The notes beneath the pieces were generated by a model. The model was not told the DNA's origin and did no database searches. It worked only from the letters and a program-made list of their open reading frames with translations. A program made the translations under genes and the position numbers. From Xenorhabdus griffiniae (GTDB lineage Bacteria > Pseudomonadota > Gammaproteobacteria > Enterobacterales > Enterobacteriaceae): DNA of 64,000 nt. Below are positions 40,604-50,560 of the stretch, in pieces. The stretch spans positions 62,001 through 126,000 of the forward strand of contig NZ_LDNM01000003.1 of assembly GCF_001028135.1 (NCBI RefSeq), given 5' to 3'. The first letter of the stretch is position 1, and every line of letters begins with the position of its first letter.

Positions 40604-41764
40604 ATGACGGAACAAAAAAAGACGGAACAAAAACCATCTACCGATACGGTTAAGAGTTATGGATGGTTAGGTAATACGCTCTCAATTGCCATTTCTTTGG
40701 CGATAGGTGTTGGTGGTCTTTATATTTATTATCATGGTCAACAGCAGAATGCAGCATTAAAAGCCGAAAATCTCGCTCTTCAACAAGAGACGGCGTCTCT
40801 GACACAACAGCAGTCTGCCGATAAGCAAAACTTTAGCACCAAACTCCAAGAGTTGGCGGATTCCTTACAACAAGCCAACTCACAACGTCAGCAACAGGCT
40901 GGTCGCATTACAGAGCTTCAAAACCGTGTTTCGGCATTTGCAAATACAGATATTGAAAACTGGCGACTGGCGCAGGCAAGCTCCCTCGTTAAGATGGCTG
41001 GCCGAAAAGTCTGGAGCGAACAGGATATGACTACTGCCATCGCCTTGCTGAAAGATGCCGACCAGAACCTGGCTGAAATGGATGATCCCAGCCTGCTCTA
41101 TGCCCGTAAAGCTATCATGGCAGATATCGATTCCCTGACCAAAATCAAACAGATTGATTTAGACGGTATTATCCTGATGCTGAATCAGCTATCAAACCAA
41201 GTCGATAACTTACACCTTGCCAATAAAGTAGAACAAGCCACATCGGAGAAGGAAAACGAGCATGGGATCACTGCCTCCCTCGCTGATTGGCGCCAGAACC
41301 TGGGCCATAGCTGGCACAGCTTTATGGATAACTTCGTTACCATTACGCCACGTGATAACAGCAAAGAGCCGCTGTTGGCACCTAACCAAGGTGTTTACCT
41401 GCGCGAGAACATTCGTTCCAGGCTACTGATTGCTGCTCAGGCAGTTCCTCGCCATCAAGTTAAAATTTATCAGGATGCATTGAAAGATGTTCAATCTTGG
41501 GTGAATGCTTATTTTGATACCACTGACTCAGGGGCAGAGCGCTTTTTAACAAACGTTGCCTCACTGCAAAAGAGACCGTTATCCATCAATGTTCCTGAAC
41601 AACTGAACAGCCAGCCGATATTGGCAGAGCTGGTTCGTAAGCGTATCTATAACTTACCAGATTCCACGCAATCCCAAACGGATTCCCAATCTGAAATTCT
41701 GCCTGAGGCACAATCACAGTCGACAACCGCCGATCAGGTAAAAACATCCGTTGAGGGGAACTGA
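40604..41764 (+). CDS. hemX: HemX membrane protein
   Basis: 386 residues from the ATG at 40604, preceded by AGGGG; an ATG three codons upstream has no room for a ribosome site. One membrane helix (about 25-45, LSIAISLAIGVGGLYIYY) is followed by a coiled coil rich in Q (about 50-110) and a periplasmic domain with NWRLAQASSLVKMAGRKVWS and LLAPNQGVYLRENIRSRLL. The once-suggested methyltransferase role is not supported by any motif here. Function unclear; it is always co-transcribed with hemCD and hemY. Confidence 0.92.
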   Translation: MTEQKKTEQKPSTDTVKSYGWLGNTLSIAISLAIGVGGLYIYYHGQQQNAALKAENLALQQETASLTQQQSADKQNFSTKLQELADSLQQANSQRQQQAGRITELQNRVSAFANTDIENWRLAQASSLVKMAGRKVWSEQDMTTAIALLKDADQNLAEMDDPSLLYARKAIMADIDSLTKIKQIDLDGIILMLNQLSNQVDNLHLANKVEQATSEKENEHGITASLADWRQNLGHSWHSFMDNFVTITPRDNSKEPLLAPNQGVYLRENIRSRLLIAAQAVPRHQVKIYQDALKDVQSWVNAYFDTTDSGAERFLTNVASLQKRPLSINVPEQLNSQPILAELVRKRIYNLPDSTQSQTDSQSEILPEAQSQSTTADQVKTSVEGN

Positions 41765-41766
41765 AC

Positions 41767-42972
41767 ATGCTGAAGATATTCTTGCTGTTCGTGATCCTTA
41801 TTATCGGGATCGTCGTTGGTCCCTTGATGTCTGGCCACCAAGGATATGTTTTGATCCAGACGGACAAGCTCAACATTACCACCAGTATCACTGGGCTAGT
41901 GATCATCTTCCTCCTGCTGCAATTCCTGCTGATTCTGATCAGCTGGTGTTATCGGCGTTTAAAACGTACCAGCACGTCCACTCATAGCTGGATCTTTGGT
42001 GGATATAAACGTCATCGTGCTCGCTCACAAACCAAACAGGCACTGCTGAAATTCGCCGAAGGGGATTTCAAGCAAGTTGAACGCCTGATGGCCCGCAACG
42101 CTGACCATGCAGAACTTCCTGTCGTGAATTATCTGCTGGCGGCAGAGGCAGCCCAACGACGCGGGGATTATTTCCGAACCAACCAATATATTCAACAAGC
42201 GGCAGAAGTTGCCGATAAAGACCAGCTTCCCGTTGATATTACCCGTATCCGGGTCCAATTAGCACAAGGTGAAATTCATGCCGCACGCGTTGGTGTGGAC
42301 AAGCTGTTGGATCATGCCCCTCGTCACCCTGAAGTATTGCGATTAGCTGAACAGGCTTACTCTCTTTCAGGTGCTTATCAATCCCTGATTGATATTTTGC
42401 CTTCCATGCTGAAAGCTAATCTGCACAGTGAAGAAGAAATCCTTAAATTACGTCAGCAAGCCTATATTGGATTAATGAATCAGGTTATGGCAGAGAAAGG
42501 CTGTACGGGGCTGAAAATATGGTGGAAAGATCAAAGCCGCAAAATGCGCAATGACATTGTACTGCAAGTTGCCGTGGCCGAGCATTTGATTGAATGCAAT
42601 GATCACAAGACCGCCCAACAAATCATTTTGGACGGATTAAAACAGCAGTACGACGAACGTTTGCTGCTATTAATTCCCCATCTTAAGGCAAGTGATTCTG
42701 ACGCCATACAAAAGACCCTTGCTCACCTGTTAAAGCAACATGGTGCAACCCCGCTGTTCAATAGTACACTGGGACAAGTTGCCCTGCGCCGTGGTGAATG
42801 GGCCAATGCTGAATCGGCATTTAAAGCCGCTCTTGCTCAACGACCAGATGCTCATGATTACGCATGGCTTGCCGATGCACTGGACAGATTGCAAAAGCGT
42901 GAAGAAGCTACCCAAACCCGCAATAAAGGCTTTATGCTGACCCTGAAGCGTGATAGCGACGTCGAAGTATAA
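41767..42972 (+). CDS. hemY: HemY, tetratricopeptide membrane protein
   Basis: 401 residues, two nucleotides after hemX. Two membrane helices (about 3-22 and 41-62) are followed by a basic stretch and helical TPR-like repeats (about 90-390), for example in HPEVLRLAEQAYSLSGAYQSL. It is not the oxygen-dependent protoporphyrinogen oxidase also called HemY in Gram-positive bacteria. The role in haem synthesis of enterobacteria is unsettled. It ends near a hairpin and is convergent with glmZ. Confidence 0.92.
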   Translation: MLKIFLLFVILIIGIVVGPLMSGHQGYVLIQTDKLNITTSITGLVIIFLLLQFLLILISWCYRRLKRTSTSTHSWIFGGYKRHRARSQTKQALLKFAEGDFKQVERLMARNADHAELPVVNYLLAAEAAQRRGDYFRTNQYIQQAAEVADKDQLPVDITRIRVQLAQGEIHAARVGVDKLLDHAPRHPEVLRLAEQAYSLSGAYQSLIDILPSMLKANLHSEEEILKLRQQAYIGLMNQVMAEKGCTGLKIWWKDQSRKMRNDIVLQVAVAEHLIECNDHKTAQQIILDGLKQQYDERLLLLIPHLKASDSDAIQKTLAHLLKQHGATPLFNSTLGQVALRRGEWANAESAFKAALAQRPDAHDYAWLADALDRLQKREEATQTRNKGFMLTLKRDSDVEV

Positions 42973-42983
42973 ACGGGGGCACA

Positions 42984-43037
42984 CACCTCAGTTAACGATG
43001 AAAGATATGGGATGCAATTGAGTCGTTAACCGAGGTG
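42984..43037. repeat. Long-loop inverted repeat after hemY
   Basis: The 15-bp arms CACCTCAGTTAACGA and TCGTTAACCGAGGTG (one mismatch) are separated by 24 nt. It starts 11 nt after the hemY stop. There is no U-tract. It may act as an mRNA 3' end for hemY. Confidence 0.5.
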
Positions 43038-43096
43038 CATTCACCATTAAAGCTCATGGCCAACTGCCTGAAGCCTGTCTTCACTGTTCTACAGAC

Positions 43097-43128
43097 AAAA
43101 AAAAACACCTATCAAAGAAGACAGGTGT
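43097..43128 (-). terminator. GlmZ intrinsic terminator
   Basis: Stem ACACCT/AGGTGT with a 12-base loop, followed by nine T on the minus strand. Confidence 0.85.
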
Positions 43129-43308
43129 ATAAATACAATCAGGTCTACAGACGGATAGTGCCTCACTCAACGTTGTGTCCGGTTTGCGATGAAAAGACAG
43201 AATACTTACTCATCTATAACGTGGACTATAGGCACTGACAATCAGCTCTACATCATCCCGAGGTTTATGAAGTCATATGCTGTCATAAGGAGTGGAATGA
43301 GTATCTAC
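43097..43308 (-). ncRNA. glmZ: Small regulatory RNA GlmZ
   Basis: The minus strand from 43308 reads GTAGATACTCATTCCACTCC and later TCATAAAC, AGAGC, GACACAACGTTGAGTGAGGC and AGACCTG. These blocks occur in the same order as in E. coli GlmZ (about 207 nt; here 212). It ends in a hairpin ACACCT/AGGTGT followed by nine T. It lies next to hemY, the E. coli position. GlmZ, with Hfq, activates translation of glmS mRNA (glucosamine-6-phosphate synthase) and is cleaved by RNase E through RapZ. The GACACAACGTTGAGTG block is the glmS pairing region and is well preserved. Plus-strand ORFs over this stretch are not real genes. Confidence 0.93.
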
Positions 43309-43320
43309 AATCTTAAATAT

Positions 43321-43337
43321 TGCATTTTATGTGCCAA
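43321..43337 (-). promoter_or_regulatory. Sigma-54 promoter of glmZ
   Basis: On the minus strand TTGGCACATAAAATGCA shows GG and GC separated by exactly 10 nt, the -24/-12 rule of sigma-54 promoters (TGGCAC-N5-TTGCA). The GC lies 13-14 nt before the GlmZ 5' end at 43308. Confidence 0.85.
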
Positions 43338-43429
43338 CTTTTTCAATCAGGATAAACTTTCTTTACCCCGGGTTTGGCTGGCTTTCCATAATAGATAACC
43401 GGACTTTCACCAAATATCGTTAAAAATAC

Positions 43430-43544
43430 CGTCTCTCATTTGAGACGCTCTTTGAGCCTTTTAAATATAGACATGATAAATCATATAGTTGAACGTCTCC
43501 TATTTGAGACATTGAGTAGTGCGGTTTGTCGTTGAAATACAACA
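43430..43544. promoter_or_regulatory. GlrR-type activator sites upstream of glmZ
   Basis: Two palindromes CGTC-N10-GAC(G/A) at 43430-43447 and 43494-43511 have almost the same sequence (CGTCTC, six bases, GAGAC). They fit the response-regulator GlrR motif TGTC-N10-GACA. A weaker third copy, TGTC-N10-AACA, lies at 43527-43544. They lie about 120-235 nt upstream of the GlmZ start, typical of sigma-54 activators, with centre spacings of 64 and 33 nt, close to whole helical turns. Confidence 0.65.
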
Positions 43545-43707
43545 TCAATAAAAAATATTTTTTAAAACATAACGTTAATTCATTAACAAAAACAATAACA
43601 CTCAATTTATCGATTAAAAATAGAACAGAAATTAAGAAGAAATAAAAAGGGAAAAATTTTTTATCCGCAGGGAGAGCAGGGATCATAGGGAGAAGAAGAA
43701 AAGAATT

Positions 43708-43784
43708 TGGTCGGCGAGAGAGGATTCGAACCTCCGACCCACTGGTCCCAAACCAGTTGCGCTACCAAGCTGCGCTACTCGCCG
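43708..43784 (-). tRNA. proM: tRNA-Pro(TGG)
   Basis: 77 nt with CCA encoded. The anticodon loop is TTTGGGA with anticodon TGG, and the acceptor stem is CGGCGAG/CTCGCCG. Last gene of the arg-his-leu-pro tRNA operon, in the E. coli argX-hisR-leuT-proM order. Confidence 0.97.
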
Positions 43785-43807
43785 AAATATATTTTTTATC
43801 TTTCTTA

Positions 43808-43894
43808 TGGTGCGAAGGGGGGGACTTGAACCCCCACGTCCGTAAGGACACTAACACCTGAAGCTAGCGCGTCTACCAATTCCGCCACCCTCGC
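43808..43894 (-). tRNA. leuT: tRNA-Leu(CAG)
   Basis: 87 nt with a long variable arm (TGTCCTTACGGACG), anticodon CAG in CTTCAGG, and CCA encoded. Third gene of the operon. Confidence 0.97.
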
Positions 43895-43909
43895 GTTTCA
43901 TAAAAAAGA

Positions 43910-43986
43910 TGGGGTGGCTAACGAGACTCGAACTCGCGACAACTGGAATCACAATCCAGGGCTCTACCAACTGAGCTATAGCCACC
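43910..43986 (-). tRNA. hisR: tRNA-His(GTG)
   Basis: 77 nt including the extra 5' G that marks tRNA-His; anticodon GTG in TTGTGAT; CCA encoded. Second gene of the operon. Confidence 0.97.
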
Positions 43987-44060
43987 ATAACAGCTATCTT
44001 TTTACATACAACAATGCCCGACCACGATAACTCATTACCACTGCTCTTGCACGCTTTAAA

Positions 44061-44137
<77 letters not shown>

Positions 44138-44158
44138 TTAACGCCGTTGCGGTGGAGG

Positions 44159-44187
44159 ATAGTACGGATTTAATGTCGTACTGTCCA
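44159..44187 (-). promoter_or_regulatory. Promoter of the argX-hisR-leuT-proM operon
   Basis: On the minus strand TGGACA and TACTAT are separated by 17 nt and followed by the C-rich CCTCCACCGC. The predicted start is about 14 nt before the tRNA-Arg. The GC-rich discriminator suggests stringent control. Confidence 0.75.
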
Positions 44188-44308
44188 GTGCTTTTTTAAA
44201 AGAAATGAAGCGTTTGATTACGCTTTACTCATTTAGCTGATAAAGGCAGCACTTTTCCACCGCAGTATTATCACAAATCGTTTTTTAGATTAAAAACCGA
44301 CCAGAAAA

Positions 44309-45682
44309 CTATATCGATTTTTTAGACAAATACCATTTCATCAACCCATAAATTGATGACACGATCAACAAAAATAGGCCACCCACTATCAGTGAGAAAC
44401 GTGTATCAGGGTTAATTGCCATTCCCACCAAGACACAACACAGGAAAATCAATGTCAGGTAATTGACGTAAGGGAACAGAATCGATTTAAACCGGTGCTG
44501 TTTTATGGCTTCCTCATGATGCTGACGGAAACGCAATTGACTGACCAGAATCACAAACCATGGCACCATGCCAGGCAATACGCTGGCGCTATAGACGTAA
44601 ACAAATACTGACTGCGGATTTGGTATCAGATAATTCAGGCAGGAACCTGCAATCAAGCAACCAATGGTAATTGCAATACATCTTACCGGCACCCCATTTT
44701 TCGACAATTTCAGTAATGAAGCAGGCAATTGACGGTTCTGCGCCAAGGCATACAGCATTCTGCCACCGCTGTACATTCCGCTGTTACACCCTGACAGCGC
44801 AGCTGTCAACACGACAAAGTTAATCACCGCAGCCGCAGAAGCGATACCAACTTTAGAAAAAGTCATCACAAACGGGCTGCCATGCGTGCCTACTGCCGTC
44901 CACGGGAACAAGGTTACAACGATAAAAATAGCACCAACATAAAAAATCAGGATACGCCACAAAATATTGTTGATCGCTTTTTTAAGGGTAACTTGTGGGT
45001 TTTTCGCTTCACCAGCAGTAATGCCAACCAGCTCTACCCCCTGATAGGAAGCGACCACAATACAAAGGGCAAATAAAAAGCCTTTCCATCCACCGGAGAA
45101 GAAACCACCATGTGCAGTCAGGTTATCCAAACCAATGGGTTGCCAGTCATTGCCCAAACCGAAGAAAATCAAACCAATGCCAATCAGGATCATCACAATA
45201 ATCGTTGTGACTTTGATCATGGCAAACCAAAATTCCAGCTCACCATATAGCCTTACTGCCGCCAGGTTGGCTAAGGCAACCAATCCAACCGCTACCAGTG
45301 CTGAAACCCATTGCGGCAACTCTGGAAACCAGAATTCAGCGTAGACGCCCACGGCCGTGATTTCTGAGATCCCGACAGAAACCCACATGAACCAATAACC
45401 CCATGCGGTCAGGCATCCCCAATAAGGGCTTAGGTACTTATGCCCAAAAGCAGCAAATGAACCCGTTACAGGTTCAAGGAACAACATTTCTCCCATGGAA
45501 CGCATAATGAAAAAGACAAAAAAACCAGCAATAATGTAAGCCAGCAAAACAGAAGGGCCGGCCCATTTCAAGGTACTGGCTGAACCCATGAACAGCCCTA
45601 CACCGATTGTGCCACCTAGCGCAATCAGCTCAATATGACGTGCCTCAAGTCCCCTTTGCAGGCTCTGTTTTGAATCACTCAT
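44309..45682 (-). CDS. yifK: Amino acid permease, YifK/ThrP type
   Basis: 457 residues with 12 hydrophobic segments, of the APC superfamily (AAT family). [20 protein letters not shown] at the N-terminus and [19 protein letters not shown] in the middle are family signatures. In E. coli the gene at this position is a threonine/serine:H+ symporter, controlled by Lrp, leucine and the sRNA GcvB. AGGGAG precedes the ATG. It lies between wecG and the tRNA operon, as in E. coli. The substrate is inferred from position. Confidence 0.88.
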   Translation of the reverse strand: MSDSKQSLQRGLEARHIELIALGGTIGVGLFMGSASTLKWAGPSVLLAYIIAGFFVFFIMRSMGEMLFLEPVTGSFAAFGHKYLSPYWGCLTAWGYWFMWVSVGISEITAVGVYAEFWFPELPQWVSALVAVGLVALANLAAVRLYGELEFWFAMIKVTTIIVMILIGIGLIFFGLGNDWQPIGLDNLTAHGGFFSGGWKGFLFALCIVVASYQGVELVGITAGEAKNPQVTLKKAINNILWRILIFYVGAIFIVVTLFPWTAVGTHGSPFVMTFSKVGIASAAAVINFVVLTAALSGCNSGMYSGGRMLYALAQNRQLPASLLKLSKNGVPVRCIAITIGCLIAGSCLNYLIPNPQSVFVYVYSASVLPGMVPWFVILVSQLRFRQHHEEAIKQHRFKSILFPYVNYLTLIFLCCVLVGMAINPDTRFSLIVGGLFLLIVSSIYGLMKWYLSKKSI

Positions 45683-45993
45683 AAAACTCCCTATCCACTT
45701 TTATGATGTCTATACTTGCAAACAGAAAAATACAGGAATTGATAATCAATCGTTGTAAAAAAGGCTGGGATCAAAACACGTTTTGCCAATCAGTGAAATA
45801 AAAAATTATAAAATTGAGTCGATATCTGTTTTATTTGACATCGTAATGGAAGAGAACGACTTCCAGCCTGACTGATTTTCCTCATATAACAAGGTGACTA
45901 TTTGACACTTTTGCCAAGTGAGGCTTAAAAACACGGGAGTTAAAACATGGAATGTGAACACAAATGATTAAACAACAAGCTATTAGCAAATCC
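45683..45993. other. Upstream region of yifK
   Basis: No gene. It holds the yifK leader and presumably its promoter. Upstream elements were not resolved by eye. Confidence 0.35.
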
Positions 45994-46039
45994 AAAAAAC
46001 AAAAACCTGCTGCAATCGCATATGCCCGACGCAACAGGT
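45994..46039 (-). terminator. Terminator of the ECA operon
   Basis: On the minus strand ACCTGTTGC pairs with GCAGCAGGT (one G-U pair) around a 17-base loop, followed by TTTTGTTTTTT. It lies 22 nt after the wecG stop. Confidence 0.75.
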
Positions 46040-46060
46040 AGAAAAAGGACATGATCGGGG

Positions 46061-46798
46061 CTAAAGCCTACCACCATAATAATAACCAAGGAATCTCAAT
46101 AGCTTTAGCTGCCTACGGATACGGCTTGGCTGAGAAAGTAAGCGATACAACCACTCCAAACCCAGATTTTGCCAGACTTTTGGGGCACGTTTAACGTGAC
46201 CAGTAAAGGCATCATAGGTTCCGCCAACCCCCATATACAGTGCATCTGGATATACCTTGCGGCAGTCACGCATAAAGATTTCCTGTTTGGGTGATCCCAT
46301 TGCTACGGTAATAATCGCAGCACCACTGGCATGAATCCGCTCAAATACCTCATCACGCATTTCGGCCGTAAAATACCCATCCTGGCTGCCCACAATATTG
46401 ACCTTCCACTGGGTACGCAGTTTGTGCTCAGTCTGTGCCAGGATATCGGGTTTTCCACCAACCAGAAAGACCGGAGTACCTTCACATCCGGCCCGTTCCA
46501 TCAAGGCTTCCCATAAATCAGCGCCCGCAATACGCGATACCTCCGCCTCAGGGTATTTACGGCGAATGGCACGTACGATGCTAATACCATCTGCGTATAA
46601 ATATTCGGTCTCACCCAACAATATATTCAGTGCATTATCTTTCTCGGCCGTGAGCACTTTTTCTGCGTTAATCGCAACCAATGTCCCTGTTTTTACCTGT
46701 CCATCCAGGAAAAGATGATCGAGGAAATGCGACATACCGCGAAAGCCCCAAATATTGAGACCGCGAATGCGGTATTTGGGAGTGTTATTCAACGCCAT
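46061..46798 (-). CDS. wecG: UDP-ManNAcA transferase (ECA lipid II synthase)
   Basis: 245 residues of the WecG/TagA glycosyltransferase family (GT26). Signatures: [43 protein letters not shown] and [12 protein letters not shown]. It adds N-acetylmannosaminuronic acid to undecaprenyl-PP-GlcNAc on the inner side of the inner membrane. It overlaps the wzyE stop by 14 nt and is the last gene of the operon. Confidence 0.96.
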   Translation of the reverse strand: MALNNTPKYRIRGLNIWGFRGMSHFLDHLFLDGQVKTGTLVAINAEKVLTAEKDNALNILLGETEYLYADGISIVRAIRRKYPEAEVSRIAGADLWEALMERAGCEGTPVFLVGGKPDILAQTEHKLRTQWKVNIVGSQDGYFTAEMRDEVFERIHASGAAIITVAMGSPKQEIFMRDCRKVYPDALYMGVGGTYDAFTGHVKRAPKVWQNLGLEWLYRLLSQPSRIRRQLKLLRFLGYYYGGRL

Positions 46799-48212
46799 TT
46801 TTTTTCCTTACATCCAAAATAACAGATGTTTTTCGCAAAGTAGCCAGATTACTGACCACAAACTTTCGAATCAGCCCGGCACTTTCAAACAGCCAATACA
46901 GCAATTTCGCCGCAACCAGACATAGGCCAAAGACAATACAAAAGAACACCACCCGAGAAACAAAAGAATCTACTCCTTCACGGGCAAGCACAATCATGTT
47001 AAAGATGGCGCCAAAGCAGAAAGCCTGCAAAATAGCTGCTTTATAGCGATTACTTTCCTGTTTTCCTGCTTCATAAATCCAGTCAAACCATTTGATAATA
47101 AAACCGACTGCAATCGCCCCCAGAGGGATAAAGAATACCCCCCCCATCACCACAAGAGAGCCTATCAGTGTGGGGGAGATCGCAAGACCAGAGTGGTTAT
47201 CTAATACATCCCACGTGAAATAGTTAGCGGTGTTCCAGACCAGATTAGGCCTGTCCGGCCATACCCAACCAGGAATAAAAACATAAAAATCACGGATAAT
47301 CGGTGCCAGCCCTTGAAACTCAATTTTGCTGTAATTATCCAGCAACAGGGCCAAATTTTCCCACGGCGAAAAAGTATCCCGCGTGAGATACAGAAAAGTA
47401 TAAAATGCCTCCGCCCCGCTTACATCCAGGCTGTAGCGTTTCAACGCCAGCCAGAACATACCGACAATTCCCATCGCACCCGCAGTAAACAGCACCCACA
47501 GCGTGATCCAGCCACGAACAATCCCGATAAACAGGAACAATGCAAATGCGATAATGATGTTAGCCCGCGTTCCGCCAACGATCACATACGTCAGGATGCC
47601 AAACCCCACCGTTCCGACCAAAAAGCATAACCATCGTACTTTGGTCGGTTTCAGAAAAAAGACCACCAGCATGGCAGGAATAAAGAAATAAAAGAAGCGC
47701 TTGAGCGCCACGCCGGAAACCTGGCTGGAAAATATCTGGCTATAGGACTGTAACTTAAACAGCAAAAAGCCGTTCTGCATAAAGAAGGAGCCTACCGTAA
47801 CGATAGCAATACCGGCAAGCAGTAACCACGTCAGATTCGTTTCCACCCGATTCATCGTAAACAGGGGCTTACGCGGCACAGTCACCGTTAAGTTTTCAGG
47901 TCTGATATTATCGTCGGGCCGTATTTTGTAAGTGAGACGTGTTTTATAAGCCACATAGTAAATGGCATAAAAACAGCCAGACGCCAACATCGCATGTAAC
48001 AACGAATCTACCGGCACGACTTTCACATCAAACTGAAATACCAGCAGGCTCGTCAATGGAAAGCCAAAATAGAATGTCAGCAGATACAACAATGAGAAAA
48101 AGACATTAAAGTTAAAACGGATACGCCGAAACTCCTGATACGTTAAAGTCAGGATAAAGGCCACCGAAATCACGTAAACAACAAAAAGCCCGCCGAATTG
48201 TGTCAAGGTCAT
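46785..48212 (-). CDS. wzyE: ECA polymerase WzyE
   Basis: 475 residues from the ATG at 48212 (two nucleotides after the wecF stop), which fits E. coli better than the longer frame that reaches into wecF. About a dozen membrane helices. [21 protein letters not shown] at the N-terminus and [15 protein letters not shown] in the middle are conserved. It joins ECA trisaccharide units on the periplasmic side; WzzE sets the chain length. Confidence 0.94.
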   Translation of the reverse strand: MTLTQFGGLFVVYVISVAFILTLTYQEFRRIRFNFNVFFSLLYLLTFYFGFPLTSLLVFQFDVKVVPVDSLLHAMLASGCFYAIYYVAYKTRLTYKIRPDDNIRPENLTVTVPRKPLFTMNRVETNLTWLLLAGIAIVTVGSFFMQNGFLLFKLQSYSQIFSSQVSGVALKRFFYFFIPAMLVVFFLKPTKVRWLCFLVGTVGFGILTYVIVGGTRANIIIAFALFLFIGIVRGWITLWVLFTAGAMGIVGMFWLALKRYSLDVSGAEAFYTFLYLTRDTFSPWENLALLLDNYSKIEFQGLAPIIRDFYVFIPGWVWPDRPNLVWNTANYFTWDVLDNHSGLAISPTLIGSLVVMGGVFFIPLGAIAVGFIIKWFDWIYEAGKQESNRYKAAILQAFCFGAIFNMIVLAREGVDSFVSRVVFFCIVFGLCLVAAKLLYWLFESAGLIRKFVVSNLATLRKTSVILDVRKKNGVE

Positions 48213-48214
48213 TG

Positions 48215-49312
48215 CTACTCTCCAGATGCTGCCGACAGGGCGGTTTTCCACCCCTCAATGAAATGGGGATCAAAAAAAGCAATCGCCTTTTTATCGAGGG
48301 ACAGCATCTGGCGCTGTGCTTCCTGCACCCAGTGTTTATTGAGTTCATCACCGTCAAACAGCACAGGGATCTGCTGTTCCGTTAAATCATGCCAGAATGG
48401 ATTCTGACGACTCAGAACAAACGGAATACCAAATTGAATCAACAGACAGAGTGTTCCGATACCCTGCTGACGATTGAAAATGAAATAACCCAAATCGCAT
48501 TGGCGCAACAATGATAAGTATTCATCAAAGGCTATTTGCTCTTTCAAAATGCGGATGTTTTGCGCCGGAAACAACGATAACGCCGTTTGCTCCACACTCT
48601 GGATATAGGCCTGATTATTATCAGGATAGCCCATTGGAATGATTACCTTTGCCTCATTACCGAACTGGCGGTGGATCGTCTGCAAGGCTTCAGTATGACG
48701 ATTGGATTGATCTCCTGAATTGCCCAATAAGATGGTAATCCCTTGCGGTGAAAATGTTTTCTCCGTTACCGTCAGCATAGGGTTCATCCGGGTCGGGAAA
48801 TAGAGTAATGATGATGGCACATCAGGTTCGGCCTGACTTGAACGCGGATCATCCTGAAAAAAGTGCCGCAGATCACCACGCGTGGCAAAAATATGCCCTA
48901 ACCGCTTCTGTGCCAGGCGACGGATCAGATAGAACAAACGAAATTTCAGTTGGCGGGACTCTTCATAGAGATCTGCGCCCCAAACATGCCAAAAGAATTG
49001 ATGTCGCTTAATTTTGCCCATTAATAAAGCTAACCACAAAGCAGCATTAAACTGGCCGTGGAAAAAGAAACGAACGGTTCTGTCGGCCTTCGCTTTCTCT
49101 ATCACCGCCTGTGACAAGGCAGATTTACTGTTATAAAGTGAAATAGTCAGGTCAGGGTAATTTGATAACCATGTGTGGTCTTTGGACACCACCATAAAAC
49201 ACGGTTTGGCGGGAAAATGTATTTCCTGTGCCAAGACGTCATTAAAGAAACGCAGTAACGTTTGATTGTGATGTGGGATATCCGATCCCAAAACGTGAAT
49301 TAGGGTTGTCAT
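48215..49312 (-). CDS. wecF: TDP-Fuc4NAc:lipid II transferase
   Basis: 365 residues, GT56 family. It starts [31 protein letters not shown] and [13 protein letters not shown] are signatures. Adds 4-acetamido-4,6-dideoxygalactose to give lipid III, the complete ECA repeat. It overlaps wzxE by 4 nt. Confidence 0.95.
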   Translation of the reverse strand: MTTLIHVLGSDIPHHNQTLLRFFNDVLAQEIHFPAKPCFMVVSKDHTWLSNYPDLTISLYNSKSALSQAVIEKAKADRTVRFFFHGQFNAALWLALLMGKIKRHQFFWHVWGADLYEESRQLKFRLFYLIRRLAQKRLGHIFATRGDLRHFFQDDPRSSQAEPDVPSSLLYFPTRMNPMLTVTEKTFSPQGITILLGNSGDQSNRHTEALQTIHRQFGNEAKVIIPMGYPDNNQAYIQSVEQTALSLFPAQNIRILKEQIAFDEYLSLLRQCDLGYFIFNRQQGIGTLCLLIQFGIPFVLSRQNPFWHDLTEQQIPVLFDGDELNKHWVQEAQRQMLSLDKKAIAFFDPHFIEGWKTALSAASGE

Positions 49313-50559
49313 GCTCGCCTGCGATAAATAATAAATACGCTACAACAAAGAATGAAATAAACAATGTAAGTTACCATATATGACTGGGCAGCCCCCAACG
49401 CCCCATTTGCCGGTATCAGCCAATGAGAAAAACCCGTCAGTAAAAGGAACTGGCTCACTTCAGTCAATAGATAAAAACGCAGTGCCGCCTTCGCTATCAC
49501 CAGATAACCAAAAACATAAGCACCAACTTTCAACACGTCGCCCACTAACTGCCACGCAAACAGATCCCGCATGGCGATGAATTTGTCTGAAAATAACAGC
49601 CAAATCACGAAATCACGCAACAACCAGACAGAGAAACTGGCAGCTGCCACCGCAGGCAAGACAAATTTCAGCGCCTTCATAATCTCGCCAGTGATTTCTT
49701 GTTTACTCTCCAGACGAGAAAGGGTCGGCAATAGATAAACCGTGAAGGAGGCGGTGATAAATTGTAAATAGGCATCTGAAATACTGCTCACTCCCTGCCA
49801 AATCCCGACCTCTTCCCAGCTATAACGCGCGGCCAGTAAATTTCGCATCATGACATAAGCAACGGGCAATGTAATGGAAGTCAGCAATGCCATAAGGGTA
49901 AATTTGCCCAAATGGCTGGCAATCGCACGATCCCACATAGGTTTCAAAGCAGAAAACGTAATCACCTTGCGATGCAGTATCATCAGGCCGGCAGGTAAAA
50001 CCACCAATGCAGGTACCAATGCCAGGCCAGCCAATGCCCCTTCATAGCCCCCCAGCCAATAGCAAAGGCTATAAGCCAGCATGCCTGTCAGACTGCCCAA
50101 AATAATGGCTAACGCATTTCCCTTAGCATCCCTGAACCCTTTCAGGATTGCCAGAAAATAGTTGGCGTAAGCAATACCCATTTGAATAAATGCGAGCGTC
50201 TGCACAACAGTTTTGTAATGGGTGTGACCAAACAGGCCAATACTGATAATTTCACTGAACCAGAGGAAAATCACTGCCAGTAAGGTCGAAAAACCCAAAA
50301 TTATCAAGGATGATGTGCCCAATACGGCCCTGAGCCTTTCCGGTTGCTGGTGATGTTCCGCCACGTATTTGGTGACACCATTAAAAATCCCTGCCCCAGA
50401 GAGCACACCTAATACAGTAATGAGTTGGCGAAAATTACCTGCCTGCCCAACACCTGTTGGACCAAAAGATACCGCCAGAAGTTTAATGACCAGCAACCCC
50501 GCACCGATCTTGATCAGTGTGGAGCCTGCTGTCCAAACAGAAGCTTTAGCAAGTGACAT
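49309..50559 (-). CDS. wzxE: ECA lipid III flippase WzxE
   Basis: 416 residues, about 12 membrane helices, MOP exporter superfamily (polysaccharide transporter type). It starts [20 protein letters not shown] and has [16 protein letters not shown] near residue 30. It moves lipid III across the inner membrane. It lies one nucleotide after wecE. Confidence 0.95.
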   Translation of the reverse strand: MSLAKASVWTAGSTLIKIGAGLLVIKLLAVSFGPTGVGQAGNFRQLITVLGVLSGAGIFNGVTKYVAEHHQQPERLRAVLGTSSLIILGFSTLLAVIFLWFSEIISIGLFGHTHYKTVVQTLAFIQMGIAYANYFLAILKGFRDAKGNALAIILGSLTGMLAYSLCYWLGGYEGALAGLALVPALVVLPAGLMILHRKVITFSALKPMWDRAIASHLGKFTLMALLTSITLPVAYVMMRNLLAARYSWEEVGIWQGVSSISDAYLQFITASFTVYLLPTLSRLESKQEITGEIMKALKFVLPAVAAASFSVWLLRDFVIWLLFSDKFIAMRDLFAWQLVGDVLKVGAYVFGYLVIAKAALRFYLLTEVSQFLLLTGFSHWLIPANGALGAAQSYMVTYIVYFILCCSVFIIYRRRA

Positions 50560-50560
50560 A

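Noticed and set aside
43035-43398. Small plus-strand ORFs after hemY (67 and 69 codons)
   Set aside because: They lie on the opposite strand of glmZ and its promoter, which explain the sequence.
43420-43686. 88-codon minus-strand ORF rich in F and L
   Set aside because: AT-rich sequence without a ribosome site; it overlaps the GlrR-type palindromes.
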